DNA of 64,000 nucleotides from Streptomyces sp. PH10-H1 (lineage in GTDB: Bacteria > Actinomycetota > Actinomycetes > Streptomycetales > Streptomycetaceae): the NCBI RefSeq assembly GCF_030063355.1, contig NZ_JASISZ010000014.1, positions 46,760 through 110,759 of the forward strand, written 5' to 3'. The position numbers and the translations under genes were made by a program. Below, one piece after another: positions 31,808 to 40,058 of the stretch (the first letter of the stretch is position 1; each line of letters begins with the position of its first letter). The notes below the pieces were generated by a model that saw only the letters and a list, made by a program, of their open reading frames with translations, was not told where the DNA came from and made no database searches.

Positions 31808-32653
31808 TCAGCCGACTGAGCGCAGCGGAAGGCGGATCAGCCACTGCGGCACGCCGGACTTGGTCAACGCGTAGTGCCGGACGGCGTACATCATCGACAG
31901 CTCATCAATGACCCGGGACGCCCCGACCTCGGCGATGCGCTCCGGATGCTGGCCTCGCTCCACCTGGCTGATGGCCGCGTTGCGGTACTTCCGGTAGACC
32001 GCCGGACGCTTCCGTTCGAACTTCAGCAGGCGATCACGGAGGTACGTCTGGTCTGTCTGGCGGACGCCTTCGTAGCGCACCTCCATCGCGGCCTCGAACT
32101 CGGCGGCGAGATCTTGCTTGCCCGCGTGCTGGCCCTCGCGAGCGGAGGCGAGCGAGGAGGAGTATTGCAAGCCGCCCTCTTCATCGGCCGTCTTGTCTTC
32201 AGTGTTTCCTTCCGTGTTGTACGTACTTAGCGACTGACTGGCCGAGTACGGGTCGACCGACGACTGGTTGCCCGAGTACCGGTCCACCGCGCGCGGCAAA
32301 GCCGTACTCGGTGCGTACCGGGCGATGGACTCGGGATTCGCGGACACGTAGGTCTTGGTCGACCAGCGACCGGACTCTTTGTCGTGGCTCTTGTCGTGCA
32401 CGACGAAGCCCTCCCGTTCCAGCTCGCGCATCGCGGCCTGAAGGGACTCCCGGCCTTCCAGCGGGACGCCGGTCTCCCTGCGTGCCTTCGCGTTCCAGGC
32501 TGCGATCTTCGCGATCGTGATGTCGTTGGGCGACGGGTAGCTGAGGAGAAGCATCAACAGTCCGCGGGCCCGCACGGTCAGGCGCAGGGTGCGCAGGATG
32601 GCGTTGCTCGCCCCGGTCCAGCCGCCTTCCGGAAGCTCGTAGACGACTATCAC
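31808..32653 (-). CDS. Helix-turn-helix (MarR/replication-like) regulator
   Basis: This 281-residue protein begins with a helix-turn-helix domain (ILRTLRLTVRARGLLMLLLS, DITIAKIAAWNAKARRE, LQAAMRELEREGFVV), typical of actinobacterial phage and plasmid replication or regulation proteins. The centre (about 150-200) is low complexity. The C-terminus is helical (YLRDRLLKFERKRPAVYRKY). A GTG at 32653 is used; the ribosome site is weak. It is reverse-oriented and may control the reverse block. Confidence 0.65.
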   Translation of the reverse strand: MIVVYELPEGGWTGASNAILRTLRLTVRARGLLMLLLSYPSPNDITIAKIAAWNAKARRETGVPLEGRESLQAAMRELEREGFVVHDKSHDKESGRWSTKTYVSANPESIARYAPSTALPRAVDRYSGNQSSVDPYSASQSLSTYNTEGNTEDKTADEEGGLQYSSSLASAREGQHAGKQDLAAEFEAAMEVRYEGVRQTDQTYLRDRLLKFERKRPAVYRKYRNAAISQVERGQHPERIAEVGASRVIDELSMMYAVRHYALTKSGVPQWLIRLPLRSVG

Positions 32654-32776
32654 CTTGCAGCCCCCGCGCACTGGCAGCGGCGGGAGTGGATCTGTACAGT
32701 CGACAATGCGACCTACCTTCGTGGTGGAGGTGTTGCAAGACCTGAGAATCCGAGGGCTGGAACCCTCTGATTCATC

Positions 32777-32811
32777 AACGGCCGGCGGGATCTCTACATC
32801 CCCCGGCCGTT
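32777..32811. terminator. Bidirectional hairpin with a TTCGCATG tail
   Basis: AACGGCCGG (32777-32785) and CCGGCCGTT (32803-32811) pair perfectly, and the inner GGGAT/ATCCC extends the stem past a one-base bulge. On the + strand it is followed by CGCATG, a tail shared by other hairpins in this genome. Confidence 0.6.
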
Positions 32812-32822
32812 CGCATGTCTTG

Positions 32823-33101
32823 TCACGATTGGGGTGCGATGTAGCCCTCGCGTTCCAGCTCCGCGAAGTAGCCCCGGATGACGTCGACATCTTCCGTGCC
32901 GCCCCGCTCCGCGAGCGATTCCGGGGTGACATCCCACTGCACGTCGCGTGTCAATGCCTCAGCGAGCAGGCCGCGCGCACCGAATGTCAGCCGGGTGTCC
33001 CGCGCCCACTCCGCCAACATGACCGGTTCGGGCTCGGAGCGGACGACCACGATCGGCGCGTCCCACGGGAAGTCATCGTCGTCGAGCGGTTCGGCGGTCA
33101 C
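32823..33101 (-). CDS. Small winged-helix-like regulator (92 aa)
   Basis: The second half reads as a winged helix (ARGLLAEALTRDVQWDVTPE, GTEDVDVIRGYFAELEREGY). It overlaps the next gene upstream on this strand by 4 nt. It may work with the MerR-like regulator made from the same transcript. Confidence 0.6.
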   Translation of the reverse strand: MTAEPLDDDDFPWDAPIVVVRSEPEPVMLAEWARDTRLTFGARGLLAEALTRDVQWDVTPESLAERGGTEDVDVIRGYFAELEREGYIAPQS

Positions 33102-33682
33102 GACTGCTCGCCGAGCACGTTGCGCTTCGCCTCAGCGACCCTCTCCGCCCCGTCCTCCCAGCGTTCCGCAACGCCGTCGATGAACTGGCCCAGCGCGGCG
33201 TGCACGGCGATGGCCTGCTCCAGGGAGAGGTGCGGGCTGTTCCTGTCGGACACGGGGCTGTCGTCGATGAACAGCCAGACGTGCGGGCCCTCGGCGGCCG
33301 ACGACTCCTGGACGCGCACCGTGTGCCCGTAGCTCGTCGGGATCGGCTGGCCGCCATAGATCAGGAAGCCTCGGTCGCTCACAGGGGCGGGGTCGGAGAT
33401 CTTCGGGGCTTGCTCGGTAGTCACGGGCTCTCCTTCGGTGGCGGTCTCTCGGTCGGTGCGTGGACGCCGCCCGGGTCGCTTGGGGTTCGCGGCAACAAAG
33501 GCGTCCACCTCGTCCTCACGGAACCTCAGGCGCGTGCTGCCCCCTTGCTCTGGGGCGGGCTGCGGGAAGGTGCCGCGCTGGCGGTAGGCGTGGATTGTCT
33601 GGCGGCTGATCCCGTGCTTCTCGACGATCTCCGGGACGGTCAACAGCCGTGGGCTCCCCTCGCGCTTGGGGTTTTCGGACAC
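33098..33682 (-). CDS. MerR/excisionase-type regulator with C-terminal extension
   Basis: From the GTG at 33682 (GGAGAGG is 8 nt upstream) the protein has 194 residues. Residues about 12-65 are an HTH_17/excisionase winged helix (LLTVPEIVEKHGISRQTIHA, then TRLRFREDEVDAFVAANPKR). A linker leads to a strand/helix C-terminal domain (TVRVQESSAAEGPHVWLFID) seen in similar Streptomyces phage and element proteins. The promoter region has a 26-bp palindrome, so it is probably autoregulated. It heads the reverse-strand block. Confidence 0.72.
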   Translation of the reverse strand: MSENPKREGSPRLLTVPEIVEKHGISRQTIHAYRQRGTFPQPAPEQGGSTRLRFREDEVDAFVAANPKRPGRRPRTDRETATEGEPVTTEQAPKISDPAPVSDRGFLIYGGQPIPTSYGHTVRVQESSAAEGPHVWLFIDDSPVSDRNSPHLSLEQAIAVHAALGQFIDGVAERWEDGAERVAEAKRNVLGEQS

Positions 33683-33697
33683 GCCCACATCCTCTCC

Positions 33698-33723
33698 GAT
33701 TGCTTGACAATTGTAAAGCAATC
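33698..33723. promoter_or_regulatory. 26-bp palindromic operator over a reverse-strand promoter
   Basis: The 26-bp sequence 33698-33723 is palindromic except for one base pair (the T-to-C change at positions 33706/33715). The reverse strand carries TACAAT (a -10-like box) inside it, upstream of the MerR-like gene, so a regulator bound here would block that promoter. TTGACA is also present on the + strand. Confidence 0.65.
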
Positions 33724-33827
33724 CATCAGTCTTGAACCTGCACAACGAAAGGCCCCGACCGGAGTTGCCACTCCATTTGGCCGGGGCCAGATCAGCCCGA
33801 AGCCGCTAAGCCCACCGGGAGATCCGA

Positions 33828-34004
33828 ATGGACCGTACCGCGCACACCATCAAGCAGCCCAGTACCCGCGCAGCTCACCCCCGTACCGCCGTGCCCACCC
33901 CGGCGTGCATGCCCACCCGCCGCCGCCCCGTGGCGACCCTGACCCCGGAAGCCCGCGACGCCCTGCACCGGCTCGAGACGACGATCGCCGGGTGGGAACG
34001 GTGA
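33828..34004 (+). CDS. Small protein (58 aa), start of the transfer-like module
   Basis: The ATG follows CGGGAGATCCGA. The product is Pro/Arg-rich, with a C-terminal helix (LTPEARDALHRLETTIAGWE). It overlaps the next GTG. Similar short genes precede spd/tra genes in Streptomyces integrative elements. Confidence 0.5.
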   Translation: MDRTAHTIKQPSTRAAHPRTAVPTPACMPTRRRPVATLTPEARDALHRLETTIAGWER

Positions 34005-34171
34005 CCGCCCGCACCGCAGCCGACGAGGCCGCCCACACCGCCGCGTCGCACGTCCGCAGCCAAGCCGACGAGGCGCTGCACCGCGCCATCGCCCGGCCCG
34101 CAGACCGCGCGCAGCCACTCCCGACCGAGACCGCCGCCCGCCGCCGCGCCATGCAGCTCCGGAACCTGTGA
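34001..34171 (+). CDS. Small basic helical protein (56 aa)
   Basis: GTG overlaps the previous stop and its stop overlaps the next ATG. Ala/Arg-rich helix (AADEAAHTAASHVRSQADEA). Unknown function; one of the short genes ahead of the DUF2637 gene. Confidence 0.5.
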   Translation: MTARTAADEAAHTAASHVRSQADEALHRAIARPADRAQPLPTETAARRRAMQLRNL

Positions 34172-34257
34172 TGGCCGCCGAAGACCTCGCCGACTACGAG
34201 CGGGAACAACGCGGCGCACACCCCGCACCCGTTCGCGGCGGCGAGCACACCCCCTGA
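34171..34257 (+). CDS. 28-aa peptide
   Basis: A short frame coupled to the previous gene by a shared base, with an acidic helix (AAEDLADYEREQRG). Its size makes it tentative, but the overlap pattern and codon use support translation. Confidence 0.35.
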   Translation: MAAEDLADYEREQRGAHPAPVRGGEHTP

Positions 34258-34320
34258 CCGCCGGGCGTCGGCGACAACGGTTCCCCCCGGCCGGCGCCCG
34301 GCGCCCCGCCCCCCAGACCG

Positions 34321-34356
34321 CCGGCCTGCCAGACACCGGGATGCCCGGCAGGCCGG
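34321..34356 (+). terminator. Hairpin before the DUF2637 operon
   Basis: Arms 34321-34330 and 34347-34356 form a perfect 10-bp stem; a smaller CCGGG/CCCGG stem lies inside. The next gene starts 32 nt downstream. Confidence 0.5.
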
Positions 34357-34387
34357 TGCGCCACCAGCCGATCCGAAGGAGCACCCG

Positions 34388-34609
34388 ATGGGCCTGTTCA
34401 GCCCCAAGTACCCGCCCGGCGCCTCGCCCGAGGACGTGCGCAAAGCGGACGCCAACAGGGAGACCGAAGCGCAACACGCCGAGTACATGGCCAAGGTCCG
34501 GGCCGACGACAAGGCCCGCGCGGCGATAACGGCCGCCCGCGACGCCCGCATCCAAGCAGCACGGGACAGGTGCCGGTACCGCAACCACGGCACCTGCATC
34601 AGCCACTGA
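34388..34609 (+). CDS. Small protein (73 aa) of Streptomyces transfer elements
   Basis: Starts MGLFSPKYPPG after GAAGGAGCACCCG, followed by a charged helical body. Proteins with the same MGLF-KYP start lie beside spdB/traB-type genes in Streptomyces integrative and conjugative elements (recalled resemblance, not verified). Its gene is 29 nt upstream of the DUF2637 gene. Confidence 0.6.
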   Translation: MGLFSPKYPPGASPEDVRKADANRETEAQHAEYMAKVRADDKARAAITAARDARIQAARDRCRYRNHGTCISH

Positions 34610-34638
34610 CACACCCGCACCGACCCGAAAGGACTCCG

Positions 34639-35751
34639 ATGTCCAGCCCCGATGACCGCCGCCGCGAACGCCTCCAGCGTGCCCTCGTCGGGATAGTCGC
34701 GGCCGGCGCGGTCACCATCGCCGGGATCGGATTCGCCGGGTCGTACTCCGCCGTCCGCGACCTGGCCTTCGCGAAGGGCTTCGGCTGGTTCGCGCAGGTG
34801 TTCCCGATCGGCGTGGACGCCGGGATCGTCGTGCTGTTGGCTTTGGATCTGCTGCTGACGTGGATGCGGATCCCGTTCCCGCTGCTGCGCCAGACCGCGT
34901 GGCTCCTCACCGCGGCCACCATCGCGTTCAACGCCGCGCTCGCCTGGCCCGACCCGATCGGGGTCGGCATGCACGGCATCATCCCCGTGCTGTTCGTCGT
35001 CTGCGTCGAAGCGGGCAGGCACGCTGTGGGCCGGATCGCGGACATCACCGCTGACAAGGCGATGGACGGCATCCGGATCAGCCGGTGGTTCCTCGCCCCT
35101 GTCCCCACGTTCCGGCTGTGGCGGCGTATGAAGCTGTGGGAGATCCGCTCCTACGACACCGTCGTCCGCATGGAGCAGGACCGCATCGTGTACGCCGCGG
35201 GACTGCGTGCCGAGTACGGGTGGCAGTGGCGGCGGAAGGCTCCGGTCGAGAAGCGGATGCCGCTCCGGTTGGCGCGGTACGGGATTCCGGTTGTCGACTG
35301 GACGGCGCCCGTCATGATCTCTCCCGTCGACCGGACGCTCCCCGTTCTGGGCGACGGCACATCGCCGGAACTGGATCTTCTCGCCGACCAGAAGCCCGTC
35401 GAAACCGTCGCCGTGTCCCTCGAAAAGCGGCGACCGGAAGGCGCCCCTTCGGTCGACGCTTCGGACGGCCAAGCGGACGACCAGAAGCCCCGCCGGCTGC
35501 CCGCCATCCGCCGACCGAAGGCATCCCGAAGGGGCGCCGGGAAGAAGGCGCCGCGGCGATCCCTCGACGAGTGGGTCGACCTCGCCGGGCCGATCTTTCA
35601 CGCAGAGTTCGTCCGGCTCCGGCGCAACCCGACGGCCAACGAATTCGCCACCGCGATCAAGGCCGCGCGCCTCGGTGCCGTGTCCGATACCCGTGCCAAG
35701 TCCATCCGCGCGGAGATCCTCGACCGCCAAGCCCTCCCATCCCTCGACTGA
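34639..35751 (+). CDS. DUF2637 (SpdB-like) membrane protein
   Basis: This 370-residue protein has four predicted membrane helices in the first 140 residues (IVAAGAVTIAGIGFAGSYSA; WFAQVFPIGVDAGIVVLLAL; LLRQTAWLLTAATIAFNAAL; IIPVLFVVCVEAGRHAVG). This is the DUF2637 layout, found in Streptomyces spread/transfer proteins. The C-terminal cytoplasmic part is basic. In conjugative Streptomyces plasmids, Spd proteins help plasmid spread along hyphae with TraB. ATG follows AAAGGACTCCG. Confidence 0.75.
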   Translation: MSSPDDRRRERLQRALVGIVAAGAVTIAGIGFAGSYSAVRDLAFAKGFGWFAQVFPIGVDAGIVVLLALDLLLTWMRIPFPLLRQTAWLLTAATIAFNAALAWPDPIGVGMHGIIPVLFVVCVEAGRHAVGRIADITADKAMDGIRISRWFLAPVPTFRLWRRMKLWEIRSYDTVVRMEQDRIVYAAGLRAEYGWQWRRKAPVEKRMPLRLARYGIPVVDWTAPVMISPVDRTLPVLGDGTSPELDLLADQKPVETVAVSLEKRRPEGAPSVDASDGQADDQKPRRLPAIRRPKASRRGAGKKAPRRSLDEWVDLAGPIFHAEFVRLRRNPTANEFATAIKAARLGAVSDTRAKSIRAEILDRQALPSLD

Positions 35752-35877
35752 CCTCAACTCCCACCCCCACTGCAACCGCAACTCCAACTGCATTCCACCC
35801 TCACCCCCTTGATCGGCGCGTACCCACCCCCACCCCGGCCCGAATTGGAGTCGGAGTTGACCTTGAGGAGCCCTCCT

Positions 35878-37371
35878 GTGGCCCGCACGCAAGCCCCCGC
35901 ACCGCCGGTGCCGGCCCCGGCCGTGCCGGCTTCTGCCACGCCCGTGATCATGTGGCCCCAACCCCCACCCACCGTGCCGGCGCCCGCTGCCCCGGTTGAG
36001 CCGCGGACCCGGATGGGTCGCACGGCGCAGCGCGGCATGCCCGTCGCACCCGTCCTGGCCGCCGCCGGGAACGCTTCCGCGCTCGCGGGCGCCACCGCGT
36101 TTCAGGCGGCTGGCCTGCCTGGTCTGGTCGCGACGGGAGTGGTGGCCGCCGGGTCGACCGTTGCGGCGGTCGCCCGGCGCCGTTCCGCGGTGAAGCGACG
36201 GAACGCGGCGGGTGCGATGCACCGTGCCGCGGCGGCTGCGGCATGGCGCTCTGGTGCGTCCGGTCTGTCGTCGTCCGGACGCGGTTCCGGGGCGTCTTCG
36301 GGCGGGTCGCGGAATCGTGGTGGCGGAGGTTCCGTTTCGCCGTCCGGGGGCGGTAAGCGTGGCGCCGGGTCGGGTCTGCTCGGGACGTCAGGAAGCGCCC
36401 GTGGTGGGGCCGGTTCGTCGAAGGGCGGGCTCCTCGGTGGCGGCTTGGGGTCGTCCGGTCGGCACGCTGCGGACAAGAAGGGCGGCACCAATAACCCGGG
36501 CGGCAAGTCATCGAAGGGCGGGGGCAAGAAGGCCGGGATCGCCGCGGCCATCGGTCGCGCCGCCCGCGCGGCGAAGGGTGCGGCCGAGCCCGGGTCCACC
36601 ACCCGGAAGGGTCTGGCCGCCGTCGGCAAGGCGGGTCGCGGGGTGGCCCGTCACACCGTCGCTGCCGGATCGCGCCCACGGAAGGCGGCTGCTGCGGTCG
36701 GCCGGGCCGCGAAGCGCGGATGGGCTGCCACCGCAGACCGGCGCAGCACGGCCAAGGCGGTGACCGCCCGCAGTGCCCGCGCCCTGCACCGTGGAGCACG
36801 GGACAGCCTGCGGTCCGTCCTCGCCGGGGCCTGGGCCGGGATCAAGAAACGCGACCGGCACGCCGCCCTCGCCCGCCTGAAAGAAGTGTGGGCCAAGCGC
36901 CGCAAAGCCCGCACCGGCGAGACGGCCGCGACAGTCGCACCGCCGGCCGTCGGCTTCATCGCACGCCGCCCCACCCTCACCGCCACCATTCCGACGCTTT
37001 CAGGAGTAGCCAGCATGTCCGGACACCACTTCACCGCCTCAGCCATGGAGATGGCCCGCGCCGCCGCCAACTACCAGCCGACCGGGATGCTGCAGGTCGG
37101 CCAAGACTTCGCGGGCCTGCCCGACGCCCTGGATCTGGTCGCGGAATCCATGAAGATCACCGTGCAGAACGCGGACGCCAGGCAGCCCCTCGACCCGGCG
37201 ATCATCGAGCTGATGGGGCAGATCTGGCAGCTCCAAACGAAAGCCGCGGATCTTTCCCGGGAGCTGCTCCCCGCGTTCCACAAGCTCCACCACGTCGACC
37301 TCGCCCGCCTCGAAGCGCCCCGCAAGGGAGCCGAAGGCGAACGCATGTGGGATGTCTCCGCCAACCTCTGA
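35878..37371 (+). CDS. Long Ala/Gly/Ser-rich basic protein of the transfer-like module
   Basis: This 497-residue protein (GTG start with GAGGAG upstream) has a Pro-rich N-terminus, two hydrophobic helices (AGNASALAGATAFQAAGLPG, LVATGVVAAGSTVAAVA), a long Ser/Gly then Ala/Lys/Arg-rich low-complexity centre (about 130-370), and a folded C-terminal domain (HHFTASAMEMARAAANYQP...QIWQLQTKAADLSRELLPAF). The basic middle could bind DNA. Placed between SpdB-like and TraB-like genes, it is probably part of a membrane transfer complex. Confidence 0.6.
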   Translation: MARTQAPAPPVPAPAVPASATPVIMWPQPPPTVPAPAAPVEPRTRMGRTAQRGMPVAPVLAAAGNASALAGATAFQAAGLPGLVATGVVAAGSTVAAVARRRSAVKRRNAAGAMHRAAAAAAWRSGASGLSSSGRGSGASSGGSRNRGGGGSVSPSGGGKRGAGSGLLGTSGSARGGAGSSKGGLLGGGLGSSGRHAADKKGGTNNPGGKSSKGGGKKAGIAAAIGRAARAAKGAAEPGSTTRKGLAAVGKAGRGVARHTVAAGSRPRKAAAAVGRAAKRGWAATADRRSTAKAVTARSARALHRGARDSLRSVLAGAWAGIKKRDRHAALARLKEVWAKRRKARTGETAATVAPPAVGFIARRPTLTATIPTLSGVASMSGHHFTASAMEMARAAANYQPTGMLQVGQDFAGLPDALDLVAESMKITVQNADARQPLDPAIIELMGQIWQLQTKAADLSRELLPAFHKLHHVDLARLEAPRKGAEGERMWDVSANL

Positions 37372-37397
37372 CCGCCCCCGACCGGAAAGGACTGATC

Positions 37398-39479
37398 GTG
37401 AAGCTGGACTGGGATGCTGGGCACGGCCCCGTAACCGGACCCATCAACACCGCCTGCGGCGCCCTGGCCGTGGCATGGGCCGGACACGTCGCGCACATGC
37501 CCGCATCCTGGGCCGGCCTCGCAGCCGGGGCAGGATGGCTCGGCACGCACATCGCCGGGGTCCGCCGCGACCTGCCGCGCACCACGCTCGTCCTGCGCGC
37601 CGCCGGGTGGATCGCCGCCGGAAGCTGGTGCTCCCTGGCCATAGCCAACGGGCCCTGGACGCATTGGAGCCTCGGCGCCCTGGCTGCCGGTGCGCTGGGT
37701 CTCGGTGCGGCCATGGCCGGCGTCCACAACGCCGAGGAGCGGGCCGACGAGCGCAAGGCCGAAGAGGAGGTCGCGGCCCGGCGCGCATCCCTCGAAGGCA
37801 AGCGGCAGGAGATCGCCAGCGAGTGGGAGCAGCGCATCGCCCGCGTCTGCAACGGTGCCGCTGTCCAGATCGTCAACGTGGAGGACTGGGCCACCGGCGC
37901 CGGTATCACCCTCGACGGGGAGCTGCCCCAAGGCGGCACCACGTGGAAGACCATCGCTGCCATGTCCGACGCCCTCGCCGCCGACGCCAAGCTCGCGGAG
38001 GGCTGCGGCATCGAGGTCACGCCCGGTGCGAACCGCGGTGCGGTCCTCCTCAACGTGGCGACGAAGAACGCGCTGCTCGCCGACGCCGACTACCCCGCCG
38101 ACTACTCGCCGCTGTCCCTCAACGACCCGTCCCCGCACGGCGTGTACCGCACCGGGGAAATCGCCGCACCCGTCATGCGGCAGCGCAGCTGCATCACCGC
38201 CGGGCGGCGCGGGTCCGGCAAGACGAACCTCATGAATGTGAAGATCGCCAACCAGTGCCGGATGGTCGACAACCTGATCTGGGTCATCGACCTCAACGGC
38301 GGCGGCCTCGCCCTGGCCTGGCTCCACGCCTGGCACCAAGCCGGCCGCCCGGGACGGCCCCCCATCGACTGGGTCGCCGACACCCCCGAGAAGGCCAACG
38401 CCATGGTCGACGCGATGCTGCGGATCGCGAAAGCACGCAAGCCCGGCTACAAGCACCTGGAGATCCAGGCCAACGACGACAAGCTGCCCATCAGCCCGCA
38501 GGTCCCGGGAATCACCCTGAACAACGATGAGATCGCCGAGTTGTTCAGCCCCCGCGCCCGCCGTGACCTGCTGCTCCGGGAGGTCGGCGACACCATCGTG
38601 CAGAACCTGGAGATCGCCCGCGCCGTCGCCCTGAACATTGAGAACGCAGCCCTGCGCGCCACCCAGGACGTCGTGTCCGAACCGCAGATCATCAAGCAGT
38701 CCGCGCTGAAGATCGCCCTCAAGAGCGACGAAGCAGAAATGGCGTACCTGTTCGGATGGGGCGACAAGGCCAGCCCCGAAGAGGCCCCGTACCCCGGCTG
38801 CGGCTTCATGAAGATCGACGACGAGCCCGCCCGCCCGTTCAAGGGCTTCCGGATCAAGCCCAACCAGATCGCGGACATCGTCATCGCCACCGCCGACCGG
38901 CGCCCCGAACTCGACGACCTGTCCCGCCGGGCAGCCGGAGAAGCCTACGAAAACCGGTGGGACGGAACCGACCACCTCTTCGGCACCGGCCCCGCACCCA
39001 CGCCCACCCCAGTGAAGGAACGGCCGCCCGTGAACTCCGACCGCCCCGACCCCACCGCGAACTGGGGCAACGAACCCTCCGGCAAGGACGCCGCGCCCGC
39101 CCTCGACGAAGCCGACCGGGCCCGCGACCGCCTCCGCCAAGCCATGGGCGAAGCCGGAGACCGCGACCCCAACCTGGAGAAGCAGTTCCGCGACATCCTC
39201 GGCAACGGCTTCGACTGGATCAACCCCACCACCAGCGAACAGCCGCCCACCGAAGACCCGAACGACGGCCAGGACCCCCGCCGCAAGACGGTGTTCGCCA
39301 TCGTCGAGAAGGCCGGCCCGAAAGGCATCGGCCCCACCGCAATCCAGAAGGCATTCGGGCAGGACTACCCCGAGCTCAAAGCCCCCCACGCCACGGTCAT
39401 CGGGCGCTGGCTCGACGCCGACCCCCGCATCCACAAGACCGGTTACGGCCGGTACGCCGTCCGCCCCGACCAGAGCTGA
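37398..39479 (+). CDS. FtsK/TraB-like DNA translocase with C-terminal winged helix
   Basis: This 693-residue protein has a Gly/Ala-rich N-terminal region with about three hydrophobic helices (residues 10-110), a motor domain with Walker A (GRRGSGKTN, from residue 269) and Walker B-like NLIWVIDLNGGG, and a C-terminal winged-helix (about 629-690, AGPKGIGPTAIQKAFGQDYP). This is the layout of Streptomyces TraB proteins, which pump double-stranded DNA between hyphae and read 8-bp clt repeats with the winged helix. It could instead work as a phage or plasmid segregation motor. GTG start after AAAGGACTGATC. Confidence 0.82.
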   Translation: MKLDWDAGHGPVTGPINTACGALAVAWAGHVAHMPASWAGLAAGAGWLGTHIAGVRRDLPRTTLVLRAAGWIAAGSWCSLAIANGPWTHWSLGALAAGALGLGAAMAGVHNAEERADERKAEEEVAARRASLEGKRQEIASEWEQRIARVCNGAAVQIVNVEDWATGAGITLDGELPQGGTTWKTIAAMSDALAADAKLAEGCGIEVTPGANRGAVLLNVATKNALLADADYPADYSPLSLNDPSPHGVYRTGEIAAPVMRQRSCITAGRRGSGKTNLMNVKIANQCRMVDNLIWVIDLNGGGLALAWLHAWHQAGRPGRPPIDWVADTPEKANAMVDAMLRIAKARKPGYKHLEIQANDDKLPISPQVPGITLNNDEIAELFSPRARRDLLLREVGDTIVQNLEIARAVALNIENAALRATQDVVSEPQIIKQSALKIALKSDEAEMAYLFGWGDKASPEEAPYPGCGFMKIDDEPARPFKGFRIKPNQIADIVIATADRRPELDDLSRRAAGEAYENRWDGTDHLFGTGPAPTPTPVKERPPVNSDRPDPTANWGNEPSGKDAAPALDEADRARDRLRQAMGEAGDRDPNLEKQFRDILGNGFDWINPTTSEQPPTEDPNDGQDPRRKTVFAIVEKAGPKGIGPTAIQKAFGQDYPELKAPHATVIGRWLDADPRIHKTGYGRYAVRPDQS

Positions 39480-39486
39480 GGACGTC

Positions 39487-39984
39487 ATGCCCGCCATCGA
39501 CCCCTACGCCACCCTCCGCGCACCCCTGACTGGCCAACCCCCGCTTGAGGCCGCAGCCTTTCCGTCCGGCCACCCCGATGCTCCGCCGCAGCGTGAGCCG
39601 GCCCCGCCCGGCATGGCCTGGACGCTCCTGCCCAACGGCGAGACGCGCCTCGGGTACCTGCCGCCCGGCTACGAGAAGGTCACCGACGAGCCGGTCACCG
39701 TCTCGGCCGGCCGGGACAAGTGGCCTGGCCGTCTCCTGTCCGGCGGTGCCTCGACCGCCCTGGTCCTCGGCGTCATCGGGCACTACGGGCCCGCCCTCAA
39801 CCAGGCCGGGCACGGAGCCGAGATGGCAGGGATCGGTGTCGCCGCAACCGCAGCAGGCATCGGGCTCGTCGTCTCCCTCGTTAAGGGCGCCACAGGATCC
39901 GCCAGGCAGGGCCGGGTGGACGTCACCTTGAATCTGACCAACACCGTCACCTCGACGTCCAAGTCCCACCACCGGAGCCGATGA
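39487..39984 (+). CDS. Membrane protein of the transfer-like module
   Basis: This 165-residue protein has a Pro-rich N-terminus, two hydrophobic helices (STALVLGVIGHYGPAL, AGIGVAATAAGIGLVVSLV), and a Ser/Thr-rich tail. It begins 7 nt after the TraB-like stop. Similar small Spd-like proteins follow TraB genes in Streptomyces elements. Confidence 0.6.
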   Translation: MPAIDPYATLRAPLTGQPPLEAAAFPSGHPDAPPQREPAPPGMAWTLLPNGETRLGYLPPGYEKVTDEPVTVSAGRDKWPGRLLSGGASTALVLGVIGHYGPALNQAGHGAEMAGIGVAATAAGIGLVVSLVKGATGSARQGRVDVTLNLTNTVTSTSKSHHRSR

Positions 39985-40032
39985 TGGCCACCCCCACCCG
40001 CCGCAGCCGCAGCAACTGACCGCACCACCGGA

Positions 40033-40053
40033 CCCCCGCACATCATGCGGGGG
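40033..40053. terminator. Terminator between the transfer module and the lipoprotein gene
   Basis: Arms 40033-40040 and 40046-40053, perfect 8-bp GC stem and 5-nt loop, with TTCT following. Separates the + strand module from the convergent reverse gene. Confidence 0.65.
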
Positions 40054-40058
40054 TTCTG

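Noticed and set aside
33850..36222. Long reverse frame (790 codons) antisense to the transfer module
   Set aside because: Low-complexity antisense of forward genes with good starts and membrane helices. Typical shadow frame in high-GC DNA.
37071..39497. Open reading frame of about 800 codons on the reverse strand, antisense to the FtsK/TraB-like gene
   Set aside because: It mirrors the GC-rich codons of the forward gene, which has clear ATPase motifs. The reverse frame has no recognisable domain and no ribosome site.
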